Origin: DATFDN01 sp963830565
Lineage (GTDB): Bacteria; Pseudomonadota; Alphaproteobacteria; Acetobacterales; Acetobacteraceae
NCBI GenBank assembly: GCA_963830565.1
Contig: CAWHMO010000005.1
Location: forward strand, 527,160 to 591,159
Length of the DNA: 64,000 nt
Direction of reading: 5' to 3'
This document shows positions 8,824 through 18,731 of this stretch, piece after piece. Both the position numbers and the translations under genes were made by a program. Numbering within the stretch: position 1 is the first letter of the stretch; the number at the start of each line of letters is the position of its first letter. The notes below the pieces were generated by a model. It did not search any database. It saw nothing but the letters and a program-made list of their open reading frames with translations, and had not been told where the DNA came from.

Positions 8824-9403
8824 CGCCCAGCACGCGCACGCCACGCTCTTCCAGTGCGATCACGCTCCGCGAAGCCGGGTCGATCTCGATTCGATGGAAC
8901 AGGTCGAGCGGCGTGCCCAGCGCGTGGGCAAGGATCGCCTTGACGATGTCGCCGTGGCTGACGGCCGCCAACTCGGCGCCTGGATAGCGGGCTGCCAGCC
9001 GGACCAGTGCTGCGACGGCGCGCACTTGTGCTGTCGACATGGTCTCGCCGCCCGGTGTGGGGGCGGTGCTGCGGAATTTGTTGAACGCCGCCCACCCAGG
9101 AATGACGTGCAGGGCCTGGAACGTCATGCCGGTCCAGGCCCCGAAATCGATCTCGGTCAGATCGGGCTCGATGAAGACGTCCAGCTTGTGGCGGGCAGCG
9201 ATGACACGGGCGGTTTCCTGCGCGCGCTCGATCGGGCTGGAGACGATCGCGGCCAGTTCGCGCGTTCCCAGCGCCTCCGCGAGCCGCGCCGCCTCTGCCC
9301 GCCCGACCTCGTTCAGCGCGTGCCCTGGTTCTCGGCCGGCCAAGACACGACCGAGCAGATCGTAGGAGGCATGGCGGATCAGGTGGAAGATCGTCGCGCC
9401 CAC
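8801..9403 (-). CDS. histidine phosphatase family protein
   Basis: Phosphoglycerate-mutase-like phosphatase, 200 aa. The catalytic histidine is in HLIRHASYD (His11; RHA rather than RHG). It also has LNEVGRAEAARLAEAL, the VSSPIERAQETARVIA segment, FGAWTGMTF and the second catalytic SHGD. It lies immediately downstream of the inositol-phosphate synthase (its ATG ends 1 bp before the ino1 stop codon) and they surely share a transcript. In this context it may dephosphorylate inositol phosphate or a GlcNAc-inositol-phosphate intermediate, the step whose MshA2 enzyme was long unidentified in mycothiol synthesis. That specific role is inference. Confidence 0.88.
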   Translation of the reverse strand: MGATIFHLIRHASYDLLGRVLAGREPGHALNEVGRAEAARLAEALGTRELAAIVSSPIERAQETARVIAARHKLDVFIEPDLTEIDFGAWTGMTFQALHVIPGWAAFNKFRSTAPTPGGETMSTAQVRAVAALVRLAARYPGAELAAVSHGDIVKAILAHALGTPLDLFHRIEIDPASRSVIALEERGVRVLGVNLPPWA

Positions 9404-9404
9404 G

Positions 9405-10475
<1,071 letters not shown>

Positions 10476-10648
10476 CCATCACTCCGCTCGCACCGGGCGG
10501 GGAACGCTCCACGCTCGGAAGGGTTGCGCCGAGAGAGGCTGAGCGGCACCCGACGTCACTTCTGCGCAACCGACCTGCAACCCCGGGGGAGGGGGCCGGC
10601 GTTGTTCCATCCGGATGCACACGACGGCTCATACCAGGAGAAGCGCCA

Positions 10649-11074
10649 ATGGCAACGCAACATAGAGGCGGGCACGAGAGCGGGCAGCAGGGCAACGTCA
10701 AAGACCCGCAGAACGACGGACGGTTGAAGGAAAACCGTGAGGAAGGCCGCACCAAGGGCACGACCCCGGCGAGCGAGGCACGTTCCCATGAATTGGGGGG
10801 CAAATCCTCGTCAGGCAGCCACTCTTCAGGAAGCCACTCCTCGGGAAGCCAGGGCTCTTCTCGCGAGTCGGATTCGGGTCACGGCTCGTCGCACGAAAGC
10901 GGCCACAGCGGCTCCTCCGCCTCCGGCCGCGGTGGAGAGAGCAAGCAGGGCGGAAGCCAGTCCGACTCCGACGATCTGAAGTCGCGCGAGTACCGCGACG
11001 AGAAGGGCGAGGTGCATCACCACACCCGCACCTACATGGAGCAGCACGGCGACGAGAAGGGCGACAAGAAGTAG
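10649..11074 (+). CDS. Ser/Gly/His-rich hydrophilic protein
   Basis: A 141-aa protein with no recognised domain. AGGAG 9 bp before ATG 10649 is a good ribosome binding site. The N-terminal 45 residues are polar (GGHESGQQGNVKDPQNDG). The middle is low complexity, with SGSHSSGSHSSGSQGSS repeats and further Ser/Gly/His stretches. The C-terminus is charged, with a conserved-looking SREYRDEKGEVHHHTRTYM. There are no hydrophobic segments, so it should be soluble and largely disordered. It resembles hydrophilin/desiccation-type small proteins, and the His content could bind metal; both ideas are speculative. The 173-bp gap to ino1 holds divergent promoters. Confidence 0.65.
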   Translation: MATQHRGGHESGQQGNVKDPQNDGRLKENREEGRTKGTTPASEARSHELGGKSSSGSHSSGSHSSGSQGSSRESDSGHGSSHESGHSGSSASGRGGESKQGGSQSDSDDLKSREYRDEKGEVHHHTRTYMEQHGDEKGDKK

Positions 11075-11102
11075 CACGACCGGGTTTCGGCCTGACCAAC
11101 TT

Positions 11103-11129
11103 CCCCTCCCCGTGCGGGAGAGGGAGGGG
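11103..11129. terminator. GC hairpin between convergent genes
   Basis: cccctccc (11103-11110) pairs with gggagggg (11122-11129) in the 3' space between the hydrophilic-protein gene and the MetE-like gene. It shares the 11-mer gcgggagaggg with the inverted repeat at 53870-53917, so it may belong to a small intergenic repeat family and act as a bidirectional terminator. Confidence 0.4.
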
Positions 11130-11195
11130 AGCGGCGCACCGTGTAGGCCTCGTTGCTTGCCGGGTCTCCCGAAGCGGAAGCGAGACAGGCGGCCT

Positions 11196-12318
11196 TCAAA
11201 CCGCCCCCCAAACCTCCCGCGCCACCTCCACGCACAGGCGCAGCTTCGCCCATTGCTGCTCTTCGCTCAGCAGGTTTCCCTCCTCGGTGCTCGCGAAGCC
11301 GCATTGCGGGCTCAACGCCAACTGCTCAAGAGGCAAGTATCTTGGCTGCGGCGTCAATGCGCCGCTTCAGGTCGTCCTTGGTCTCCAGCGCGCCGGTTTT
11401 GCTCGTCACCAGGCCCAGAACCACGATTTTCTTCCCGCGCGGCACGAAGCGCAGAGGCTCGAAGCCGCCGGCGCGGTCGGTGTCGTATTCCATGAAGTAG
11501 GCATCGGCGTTGATGCGGTTGAACAGCGCCTCCGCAACCGGCTCGTAGCCTCCCGCCGCGACCCAGGTCGAACGGAAGTTGCCGCGGCAGAGATGCATCG
11601 AAACCGTCATGTCGCTCGGCCGATCGGCGATGGCGCGGTTGATCAGGTCGGCATAGATCCCGAGCAGGCCCTCGACGTGCTCGCCCCGTGCCTTCAATCC
11701 TTCGACCTGGGCCGGGTCGCATAGATAGGCGATATACACCTCGTCCAGTTGCAGATACCGGCAGCCCGCGTCGGCGAAGGCGCGGACGGCGGCCCGATAC
11801 GCCTCTCCCAGATCGGCGAAGAACGGCTCCAGCTCGGGATAGGCCTGCCGGTCGATCGCCCCGCGCCCACCCCGGAAATGCACCACCGAAGGCGAGGGGA
11901 TGGTCTGTTTCGGCATCGCCGTGCGTACGTGATCTGCGAGATAGCCGAAATGGTCCACCATGATCGGCCGGCGGTAGGCGATACGGCCGTTCACGCGCAG
12001 CGAGTGCGGCAGGGTGGCCCCCTTGAACTGGATCTTCTGCTCGGGCTCGTAGACCTGCACGCCGTCGAGGCCGGAGGCGAAATCATAATGCCAGTAGGCG
12101 CGGCGATATTCGCCGTCGGTCGCGGCGCGCAGCCCGATCTCCTCCTGCCGCGCGATGGCGCGGTCGATGCAGCGATCCTCCACCGCGTGCAGCGCGTCGT
12201 CGGGCAGGCGCCCGGTCTTGTGCGCGGCCCGCGCTTCGGCCAGCTCCGGCGGACGCAGCAGACTGCCGACATGGTCGGCCCGGAAGGGAGGACGTTGACG
12301 GGTCTGGAGATCAGACAT
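11196..12318 (-). CDS. MetE-like cobalamin-independent methionine synthase family protein (frameshifted)
   Basis: COG0620-type protein corresponding to the C-terminal MetE domain only (about 373 aa), as in MetE-related methyltransferases of unclear substrate. It starts RPPFRADHVGSLLRPPEL. Zinc/active-site elements are YLQLDEVYIAYL, MHLCRGNFRSTW (the His-x-Cys ligands) and YFMEYDTDRAGGFEPL. The last Cys ligand, expected in LSPQCGFAST, is encoded only after a frame break at about 11334: the upstream frame stops at 11326 after KILAS, and the next frame reads EQLALSPQCGFASTEEGNLL to a stop at 11196. One extra base explains this. Alone it could methylate homocysteine or another thiol. Confidence 0.85.
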
Positions 12319-12480
12319 GGGCGGATGCTCCGAACATGAGGTGCCGGCACTGTGGCGCGGCGCGCTCGACCGGCAAAGCCCGCTTGGCACAGCCCGCTCG
12401 CGCGTGTGTGCCCGCGGGAGCCTCGCGGCGACACGAGGGCGGTGGACCGACCGGCCCGGACCCACTAAGACCCACGCCCG

Positions 12481-15078
12481 ATGTCGCTTCGAAGCCTGCT
12501 CGTCAGCGTGGTGGACGGATGCCGCCGCCGCGCCCTCCTGGTGGTAGCAGCCGGTGTCCTCGCGGCATTGCTGTCCTGCCTGTACGCGGCCGGCCACCTG
12601 GGCGTGAGCACCGATACGGACAAGATGTTCTCCAACCGCCTCGCCTTCCGCCAGGCCGAGGCCCGGTTCGCGCGGGATTTCCCGCAATTCAGCGACCTGC
12701 TCGTGGCCGTCATCGACGCCGCGGAGCCGGAACAGGCGCAGGCCACTGCGGCGGCACTCGCGGGCCGCCTTTCGGAGGACAAGGCAAATTTCCGCTCGGT
12801 GACGCGCCCGGATGCCTCCCCGTTCTTTGCGCGTGAAGGGCTGCTCTATCTCGACCCGAAGCAGCTCACGGAGGTGACAAATCAGCTCATCAGCGCCCAG
12901 CCCTTCCTGGGGCAGCTCGTGGCCGATCCCAGCGCGCGCGGCCTGTTCTCGGCGCTCGCCCTGCTCGGCATGGGCGCCGCGCACGGCCAAGCAGATTTGA
13001 CGCCTTACGACCCGGTGCTGCGCGGGTTCGCGCGGACGATCGACGGCGTGCTGGACGGACATCCGCAACCGCTGTCGTGGCAGAGCCTACTTGGCGGCGG
13101 GATGGCGGACCTCGCAGGCAAGTACGTGTTCGTGCTGGCGCAACCCAAGCTCGATTTCGGAGCCCTGCAGCCGGGCGGGACGGCGGTTGCCGCGATCGAG
13201 CGCGCGGCCGCGGAGCTTCCCTTCGTCAGGTCAGGCGCGGCCCGCGTCCGCATCACCGGCTCGGTCGCGCTAGCCGATGAGGAGTTCGCGAGCGTCGCCG
13301 AGGGAGCCGTCTGGGGGCTGGTCGGCAGCATCGTGCTGATCACGCTCTGGCTGTTCCTGGCGGTCACGACGTGGCGGCTGATCGTCCCGATCCTGATGAC
13401 GCTGGCGCTCGGGCTGTCGCTTACCTTGCTGTTCGCCGCCGCGGCGGTCGGCACGCTCAATCTGGTCTCGGTCGGCTTCGGCGTATTGTTCGTCGGCATC
13501 GCGGTCGATTTCGCGATCCAGTTCGCCGTGCGCTATCGGGAGCGCCGCTATGAGGCGGGCGATCTGGCCGAGGCGCTGCGCCGCACGGGCGCGCGTACGG
13601 GGGTGCAGATCCTGATCGCCTCGATCGCGACCGCCGCCGGGTTCCTGGCCTTCGTGCCGACTGACTTCGTCGGCGTGGCCGAGCTTGGCCTGATCGCCGG
13701 CGTGGGCATGCTGATCGCTTTCGTCTGCACGATGACCTTCCTGCCGGCCGCGATCGCGCTGTTTCGGCCTCGTGGCGAGGTCACCGAGGTCGGCTTCCGC
13801 TGGGCAGCGCGCCTGGATGCGGCGGTCGTGGTCCGCCGCAAGCCGATCCTGGCCGTCTTCGCCGCCGCCGGCATTGCCGCGATGGTGGTCTCGCCGCACC
13901 TTGCCTTCAACTCCAACCCACTGCACACCAAGAATCCGAATACCCCGGCGATGCGGACCCTGGAGGATCTGATCGCATCGCCCGTGACCAACCCCTACAC
14001 GGTCGACGTCATGGAACCCTCGGCGGCGGCGATCGCGCCGGTCGCGGCGAAGCTGCGGGAGTTGCCGAGCGTCATGAGCGTACGCTCGATCGACAGCTTC
14101 ATCCCCGAGGACCAGGAACAGAAGCTCGCGATCCTGGCCGACGCCCGGCAGATCCTGGAACCGACCCTGTCCGCCCCGCCCGCGGGGGCGCCCGCCACGC
14201 CCGCTGATATCCGCATGGCTGCCAAGGCGGCCTTGGCTCAGATCGAGCCGGCGTTGCCGCATCGTCCGGCCGGCTCGGCGCTCGTTCCGCTCGCGGAGGC
14301 GTTGCGCGGGCTGACGACCGCGCCCGACACGGTGCTTGCCGCCACGAACGAAGCGTTGACCCGCTTCTTGCCGAGCGAGTTGGCGCAGCTTCGGCTGTCG
14401 CTCAGCGCCGAGCCCGTCACCCTGGCCTCCGTGCCGGAGAGCGTGAAGCGCGACTGGTTGCTTCCTGATGGGCGCGCGCGCATCCAGGTCGTGCCGAAGC
14501 TGATCTCCGACAAGACGGGCAACCAGCTCACTGCCTTTGTCGATCAGGTGCGCGCGGTGGCGCCCGATGCCGGGGGGCCGGCGGTGACGATCCAGGCGAC
14601 CAGCCGCACCATCATGAGGGCATTCCGCGACGCCGCAGCCTACGCCCTGGGAGCGATCGCGGTGATCCTGCTGGTTGCGCTGCGTAGCGTGCGCGACGCG
14701 GCGCTGGTGATGGCGCCGCTCCTGATGGCGGGGCTGCTGACGCTGCTCGTGATCGTGCTGATGCCCTTGCCGCTGAACTACGCCAACATCATCGCCCTCC
14801 CGCTGCTGCTTGGGGTGGGCGTCTCGTTCAACGTCTATTTCGTCATGAACTGGCGTGAGGGCCGACGGATGGTGCTCGCCTCGCCGACGGCGCGCGCCAT
14901 CCTGTTCTCGGCCCTGACCACCGCGACCGCGTTCGGCTCGCTCGCGCTGTCGCGGCATCCAGGGACGGCGAGCATGGGGAAGCTGCTTCTCATCAGCCTG
15001 GGCTGCACCTTGCTGGCCAGCCTGCTGTTCATTCCGGCCTTGCTTGCCAGCGTGCGCGCGCGGCCGATCAAGCGGTGA
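12481..15078 (+). CDS. hpnN: hopanoid-associated RND transporter HpnN
   Basis: An 865-aa MMPL/RND-family inner-membrane protein. Layout: TM1 near residues 18-37, a large periplasmic loop (about 40-265), five clustered TMs around residues 275-430 (for example VWGLVGSIVLITLWLFLAVT and GIAVDFAIQFAVRY), a second TM near 455, a second periplasmic loop with DTVLAATNEALTRFLP, then a C-terminal TM cluster (AIAVILLVALRSV, LLLGVGVSFNVYFVMNW). The GVLFVGIAVDFAIQF and LGVGVSFNVYFV helices are the paired RND signature. HpnN carries hopanoids to the outer membrane in alphaproteobacteria. No other hopanoid genes are adjacent. The 162-bp gap to the divergent MetE-like gene is the promoter region. Confidence 0.88.
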   Translation: MSLRSLLVSVVDGCRRRALLVVAAGVLAALLSCLYAAGHLGVSTDTDKMFSNRLAFRQAEARFARDFPQFSDLLVAVIDAAEPEQAQATAAALAGRLSEDKANFRSVTRPDASPFFAREGLLYLDPKQLTEVTNQLISAQPFLGQLVADPSARGLFSALALLGMGAAHGQADLTPYDPVLRGFARTIDGVLDGHPQPLSWQSLLGGGMADLAGKYVFVLAQPKLDFGALQPGGTAVAAIERAAAELPFVRSGAARVRITGSVALADEEFASVAEGAVWGLVGSIVLITLWLFLAVTTWRLIVPILMTLALGLSLTLLFAAAAVGTLNLVSVGFGVLFVGIAVDFAIQFAVRYRERRYEAGDLAEALRRTGARTGVQILIASIATAAGFLAFVPTDFVGVAELGLIAGVGMLIAFVCTMTFLPAAIALFRPRGEVTEVGFRWAARLDAAVVVRRKPILAVFAAAGIAAMVVSPHLAFNSNPLHTKNPNTPAMRTLEDLIASPVTNPYTVDVMEPSAAAIAPVAAKLRELPSVMSVRSIDSFIPEDQEQKLAILADARQILEPTLSAPPAGAPATPADIRMAAKAALAQIEPALPHRPAGSALVPLAEALRGLTTAPDTVLAATNEALTRFLPSELAQLRLSLSAEPVTLASVPESVKRDWLLPDGRARIQVVPKLISDKTGNQLTAFVDQVRAVAPDAGGPAVTIQATSRTIMRAFRDAAAYALGAIAVILLVALRSVRDAALVMAPLLMAGLLTLLVIVLMPLPLNYANIIALPLLLGVGVSFNVYFVMNWREGRRMVLASPTARAILFSALTTATAFGSLALSRHPGTASMGKLLLISLGCTLLASLLFIPALLASVRARPIKR

Positions 15079-15082
15079 GGCC

Positions 15083-16987
15083 TTATCGTCCGATGAGCTG
15101 CGTCCCGGTTCCGGCTAGGATGAAATCCGCCAAGGCCCGGCCCACGCAGGCGTGAACAAGGGCGCCGGCCGCCGGCCGCTTTGCTGGCGCAGCCGCTTCC
15201 ATGTCCAGACCGCCGCTTGCCGCCCAATCCCGCATGAGGTCGTAGCGGCGAAACAGCGCCACGCCCGGCAGGCTGGCGGCACGTTCCATTACCAGCTCAT
15301 AGGGCGTGAGATCGACATTAGCGCTCAGGAAGCGACTGAACTGCGGGTCGATCAGCACCAGGTCGGCGCCGGCGGCGGCCACGTTCGTCGCACCCTTTTC
15401 CAGCGCGTCCGCCAATTCCTCCGGCCGCAGGCCGCGCACGGCGTCCACCGTGCCTGTCTGCCACAGGACCAAGGCGTACCGCCGCTCGGCCAAGGCCTTG
15501 GAGAGCAGGTTAAGCATCTCCGTGGCTGTCAGCCCCCGCTTTCCGCGCACGTCGAGGCGGAGTGTTGCCTTGGGAAAGGCCGCCTGGAGCGACTCCATCA
15601 TCACCCGCGGATAGGCCGCCCCGTTCTCGGCCGTGCTGGCGGAGCCAACCGCGAGCACGCTGACCGGCCCTCCCGCATGCACCGCGCGCGCGAACGCCGA
15701 CAACTGCTCGGTGGGCGGCGAGAACGCCGCTTCGGCGGGGCAGAGATCGGGGGGCCCGGCGTAGGCGGGACCGGAACCCAGGGCGCCAAGGGCGAGTACC
15801 ACGGCGAGTAAGGATACCTTGGTCCGGGGCTCGACCTGTGACGCGGCCGAGGCACGCAGTGCCGTGGTCGCCGGGGCCGATGCCGCGCGAGCGCCCCGGC
15901 CATGCGCGCGATACCAGGCGGCCACCAGTGCCACCGCGATCATGGCCGCCGCGCCACCCAGGTTTACCACGATCTGCATCAGCGCGTCGAAATGCCACTC
16001 CAGGCCCATGCGCCCGAAAAACCCGATAAAAATGCCCCAGCAGAACACCGGAAGGGAATGCTGGCCCATGAGCACGAGCGGCTTGGCCACCCGCCATTGC
16101 AGCCAGCGCGCCTCGGCCGGCACCAGCCGCACGACGGCCCAGAGCAACGCGGCGATGGAGGCGACGCGCAGCGGGTCGAGGGTGGTCTTGTCCATCCACA
16201 ACAAAGCGTGGATCACCGGAAGCGGCAGCAGGAAGCCGGTCGCCGGCCGCTCCCAGACCAGGTAGATCACCGCAAGCCCGAACGCGAGGACCAGGATCGC
16301 GGCCGCGTCGAGGAGGCGCCGCTTGGCGGGCAGGCGGACCGCGCTGCAGGCCAGAATTGCCCCGCCGATGAACAGCAACTGCCAGGCGAACGGATCGAAG
16401 AACCATCCGCCTCCGGTCCAGGACGGGAGGTTCAGTCCACTCGATCGTGCAGCGATATACAAAGCGAGGGACAGCGTCGCGAGCACGCGGGGAAACCGCA
16501 GCAGCGGCAGCGCCGGCACGAACAGCATCAGCAGCACGACATATAGCGGCAGGATGTTCAGCAGGCTCGGCTGGTAGCGCAACGTCAGCGCCTCCAGCAG
16601 CGCCTGGTAGGGCCGGTCGGCCAGCACGTCGAGCTTGCTCTCATCGAGGTAGTTGGCACGCGCCAGCGCCGCCGCCGAGAAGCCCACCTGGGCGGAGAAC
16701 ACGACGAAAAGGAAGATATGGGCGATATAGAGGGTCCAGGCGCGCTGCACCACGGCAGCGGCCGCCGGCAGGAAGCCGGTCCGCAGCGCGGTCCGCCCAT
16801 AGGCCAGGCCGGCGCCATAGCCCGCCAGCAGGACGAACACCTCGGTCGCGTCGCAGAGCGCCCAGTTCCGCAAACTCCACTGACCGAGAACGTCGCCCGG
16901 GATGTGGTCCGTGTAGATCCACCACAGCGCCAGGCCGCGGAAGAAGTCCACGCGCAGGTCACGGCTGCCGCCGCGGATCAGGCTCAT
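15083..16987 (-). CDS. OpgC-type membrane acyltransferase fused to SGNH-like domain
   Basis: A 634-aa two-part protein. Residues ~1-370 are a polytopic OpgC domain starting RDLRVDFFRGLALWWIYTDH and including GYGAGLAYGRTALR and MGQHSLPVFCWGIFIGFFGR. After a loop, one more hydrophobic segment (SLLAVVLALGALGSGPAYAG) reads like a signal peptide but has no start codon, so it probably acts as an extra TM. The C-terminal ~220 residues resemble a degenerate SGNH hydrolase: VSVLAVGSASTAENG, VLWQTGTVDAVRG, and a late His in ALVHACVG. ATG 16987 is chosen for the GAGGAG 7 bp upstream. The likely role is substitution (e.g. succinylation) of a periplasmic glucan. Confidence 0.78.
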   Translation of the reverse strand: MSLIRGGSRDLRVDFFRGLALWWIYTDHIPGDVLGQWSLRNWALCDATEVFVLLAGYGAGLAYGRTALRTGFLPAAAAVVQRAWTLYIAHIFLFVVFSAQVGFSAAALARANYLDESKLDVLADRPYQALLEALTLRYQPSLLNILPLYVVLLMLFVPALPLLRFPRVLATLSLALYIAARSSGLNLPSWTGGGWFFDPFAWQLLFIGGAILACSAVRLPAKRRLLDAAAILVLAFGLAVIYLVWERPATGFLLPLPVIHALLWMDKTTLDPLRVASIAALLWAVVRLVPAEARWLQWRVAKPLVLMGQHSLPVFCWGIFIGFFGRMGLEWHFDALMQIVVNLGGAAAMIAVALVAAWYRAHGRGARAASAPATTALRASAASQVEPRTKVSLLAVVLALGALGSGPAYAGPPDLCPAEAAFSPPTEQLSAFARAVHAGGPVSVLAVGSASTAENGAAYPRVMMESLQAAFPKATLRLDVRGKRGLTATEMLNLLSKALAERRYALVLWQTGTVDAVRGLRPEELADALEKGATNVAAAGADLVLIDPQFSRFLSANVDLTPYELVMERAASLPGVALFRRYDLMRDWAASGGLDMEAAAPAKRPAAGALVHACVGRALADFILAGTGTQLIGR

Positions 16988-17025
16988 TGGCCACTCCTCG
17001 CGGGAATCGCGCCCGCGAGGATGTA

Positions 17026-17778
17026 TCACAGCAGAGCATGGGCAATCTGCTCAACATCGCCGGCGGCGGTGGAAGTGGGGTGGCGGGTCAGCAGCAGGGC
17101 TTGACGTCGGATCGCCTCGCGCACCCGCTCGTCGCGGCGGATCACGCCGGCCAGCGGCGGGGTCGTGCCGAGAAACGCCTGGCAGGCCCGCAGGAGAGTG
17201 GCGTGGGTCCGCTCCCCTCCGGCGCGGGTGGCCGCCTGGTTGACGACCACCCGCGCGTCGCCGCCCGGCCGATCCGCGGCATGCAGCTTCAGCACGGCAT
17301 AGGCGTCGGTCAGGCTGGTCGGCTCCTCGGTCGCGATCACCAGCAGCGTGTCGGCGAACGCGGCCATGCGGCGCACGCCGCGCTCCAGCCCGGCGCCGAG
17401 GTCGAGCAGGACCAGGTCGGTATGAGCGGCGGTTTCCCGCAGCGCGGCCAGACCCCGCTCCAGCGTCGCCGGATCGAGCGTGGCGAGGGCGCCGGAGCCA
17501 GAGCGGCCCGGCAGGATGTCGAACCCACCCGGCTCGTGGCGCAGCACGCAGTCGGCGAGCGATGCCTGGCCGCTCAGCAAGGCCGAAACGTCGCGGCCGG
17601 GGGTCAGGCCGAGCTGGATATCGACATTCGCGAGGCCAAGATCGCCGTCGAACAGCAGCACTCGGCGTCCGTGGCGGGCGAGCGCGTGGGCGAGCGTGAT
17701 GGACAGCCATGTTTTCCCGACGCCTCCCTTGCCCGAGGCGACGGCGATCAGGCGGCCCGCTCGGGGCAATGCGGTCAT
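17026..17778 (-). CDS. flhG: FlhG/MinD-type ATPase
   Basis: A 250-aa ParA/MinD ATPase. The deviant Walker A is IAVASGKGGVGKTWLSITLA; switch regions are LLFDGDLGLANVDIQLG and DLVLLDLGAGLERGV. The short C-terminus HPTSTAAGDVEQIAHALL resembles FlhG proteins. It overlaps the upstream flhF by 4 bp (ATGA), which supports the flagellar number/placement pair FlhF-FlhG over a generic MinD. No other flagellar gene is present in the window, so the pair is separated from flhA here. The OpgC-type gene begins 39 bp beyond its stop on the same strand. Confidence 0.82.
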   Translation of the reverse strand: MTALPRAGRLIAVASGKGGVGKTWLSITLAHALARHGRRVLLFDGDLGLANVDIQLGLTPGRDVSALLSGQASLADCVLRHEPGGFDILPGRSGSGALATLDPATLERGLAALRETAAHTDLVLLDLGAGLERGVRRMAAFADTLLVIATEEPTSLTDAYAVLKLHAADRPGGDARVVVNQAATRAGGERTHATLLRACQAFLGTTPPLAGVIRRDERVREAIRRQALLLTRHPTSTAAGDVEQIAHALL

Positions 17779-18677
17779 GGGCTCGGTCCCCGTGGGGGCG
17801 GTTGCACAGCCTGGATAAGACGCTGGGCGAGGAAGCCGGGCGTGAGCGCGGTCAGCCCGTCCGCGGCGCCCGGCCCGATCCCGGCCTCGGTCAGCGCGAG
17901 CCGGCCGGCATGGGCGGCCGCCACTACGCCGCCCAGTCGGCGCGCCTGGTCGAGCCGTGTGGCGATCAGCAGCGTTGCTCCTGCCTCGGCGAAGGCGCTC
18001 GCCAGCTCGGCGGCTTCCCCTGGGTGCAGCCCGCCGGGTATGACCAGGGCAACCGCCGCCTCGGCGGTGGCGGCGAAGGCCGCCATCTCCTCGCGCTGCG
18101 CGGGGTCGAACGGGTCGGTGCCGAATGCGTCCACCAGGACCGGGGCGCCGGGCAGGCGGCGGGCCAAGGCGCGTCCGAGCGTGACGGGGTGGCTCGCGAC
18201 CACGAGCTCGATGCCCAGCAGCCGCGTGAACGCCGCAAGCTGCTCCACCGCCCCGGCACGCCTTCCGTCGGCGGTGATGACAAGGGGTCTCGTTCCGGCC
18301 AGGACGAGGCGAGTGGCGAGCCGAGCCACGGTCAGCGTCTTGCCGGCGCCGGGAGGGCCGGCAAGCAGGATCGGGCGGCTGTCCCCGCTCAGGGGAAGCG
18401 GAGAGAACGACAGGACGGCTTCGAGCGCCGCGTCGAGCGGGCCGCGTTCCAGGGCCTGGTGCAGCGGCAGCGGCAGGTCGTGATACGCCAGCAGTCGTTG
18501 CCGCTCCGGGTCTGGCGCGGCGGGCAGCGGCGGAGATTCCGGCTCCAGCGCCGCCGTGATCTCGACCCCCTCGGCAACCCGGCGCGTGGCGAGGATCAGC
18601 GCGTCCGGCCCGAGTTCGGCCCGAACCCGCGCCATCGCTTCCGCCATCGTGGCAGCGCGGTACAGCTTGAGCCGCAT
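17775..18677 (-). CDS. flhF: flagellar GTPase FlhF (short form)
   Basis: A 300-aa SRP-type (SIMIBI) GTPase. It begins MRLKLYRAATMAEAMARVRA with ELGPDALILATRRV, the FlhF B-domain signature. The G domain has P-loop LLAGPPGAGKTLTVARLATR, PLVITADGRRAGAVEQL (G2 region), PVLVDAFGTDPF in place of the usual DTAG/T motif, and ATRLDQARRLGGVV (TKLD-like G4). The B domain is short compared with well-studied FlhF proteins. The Asp-Ala-Phe-Gly variant of G3 is worth noting. Its ATG lies upstream of flhG with a 4-bp overlap. It probably directs placement of a polar flagellum. Confidence 0.8.
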   Translation of the reverse strand: MRLKLYRAATMAEAMARVRAELGPDALILATRRVAEGVEITAALEPESPPLPAAPDPERQRLLAYHDLPLPLHQALERGPLDAALEAVLSFSPLPLSGDSRPILLAGPPGAGKTLTVARLATRLVLAGTRPLVITADGRRAGAVEQLAAFTRLLGIELVVASHPVTLGRALARRLPGAPVLVDAFGTDPFDPAQREEMAAFAATAEAAVALVIPGGLHPGEAAELASAFAEAGATLLIATRLDQARRLGGVVAAAHAGRLALTEAGIGPGAADGLTALTPGFLAQRLIQAVQPPPRGPSP

Positions 18678-18731
18678 GAGCGCAGGTTAAGGCCGCAAGG
18701 TTGAGCGAAGGTGAACGCCGGTCGCGCCAAC

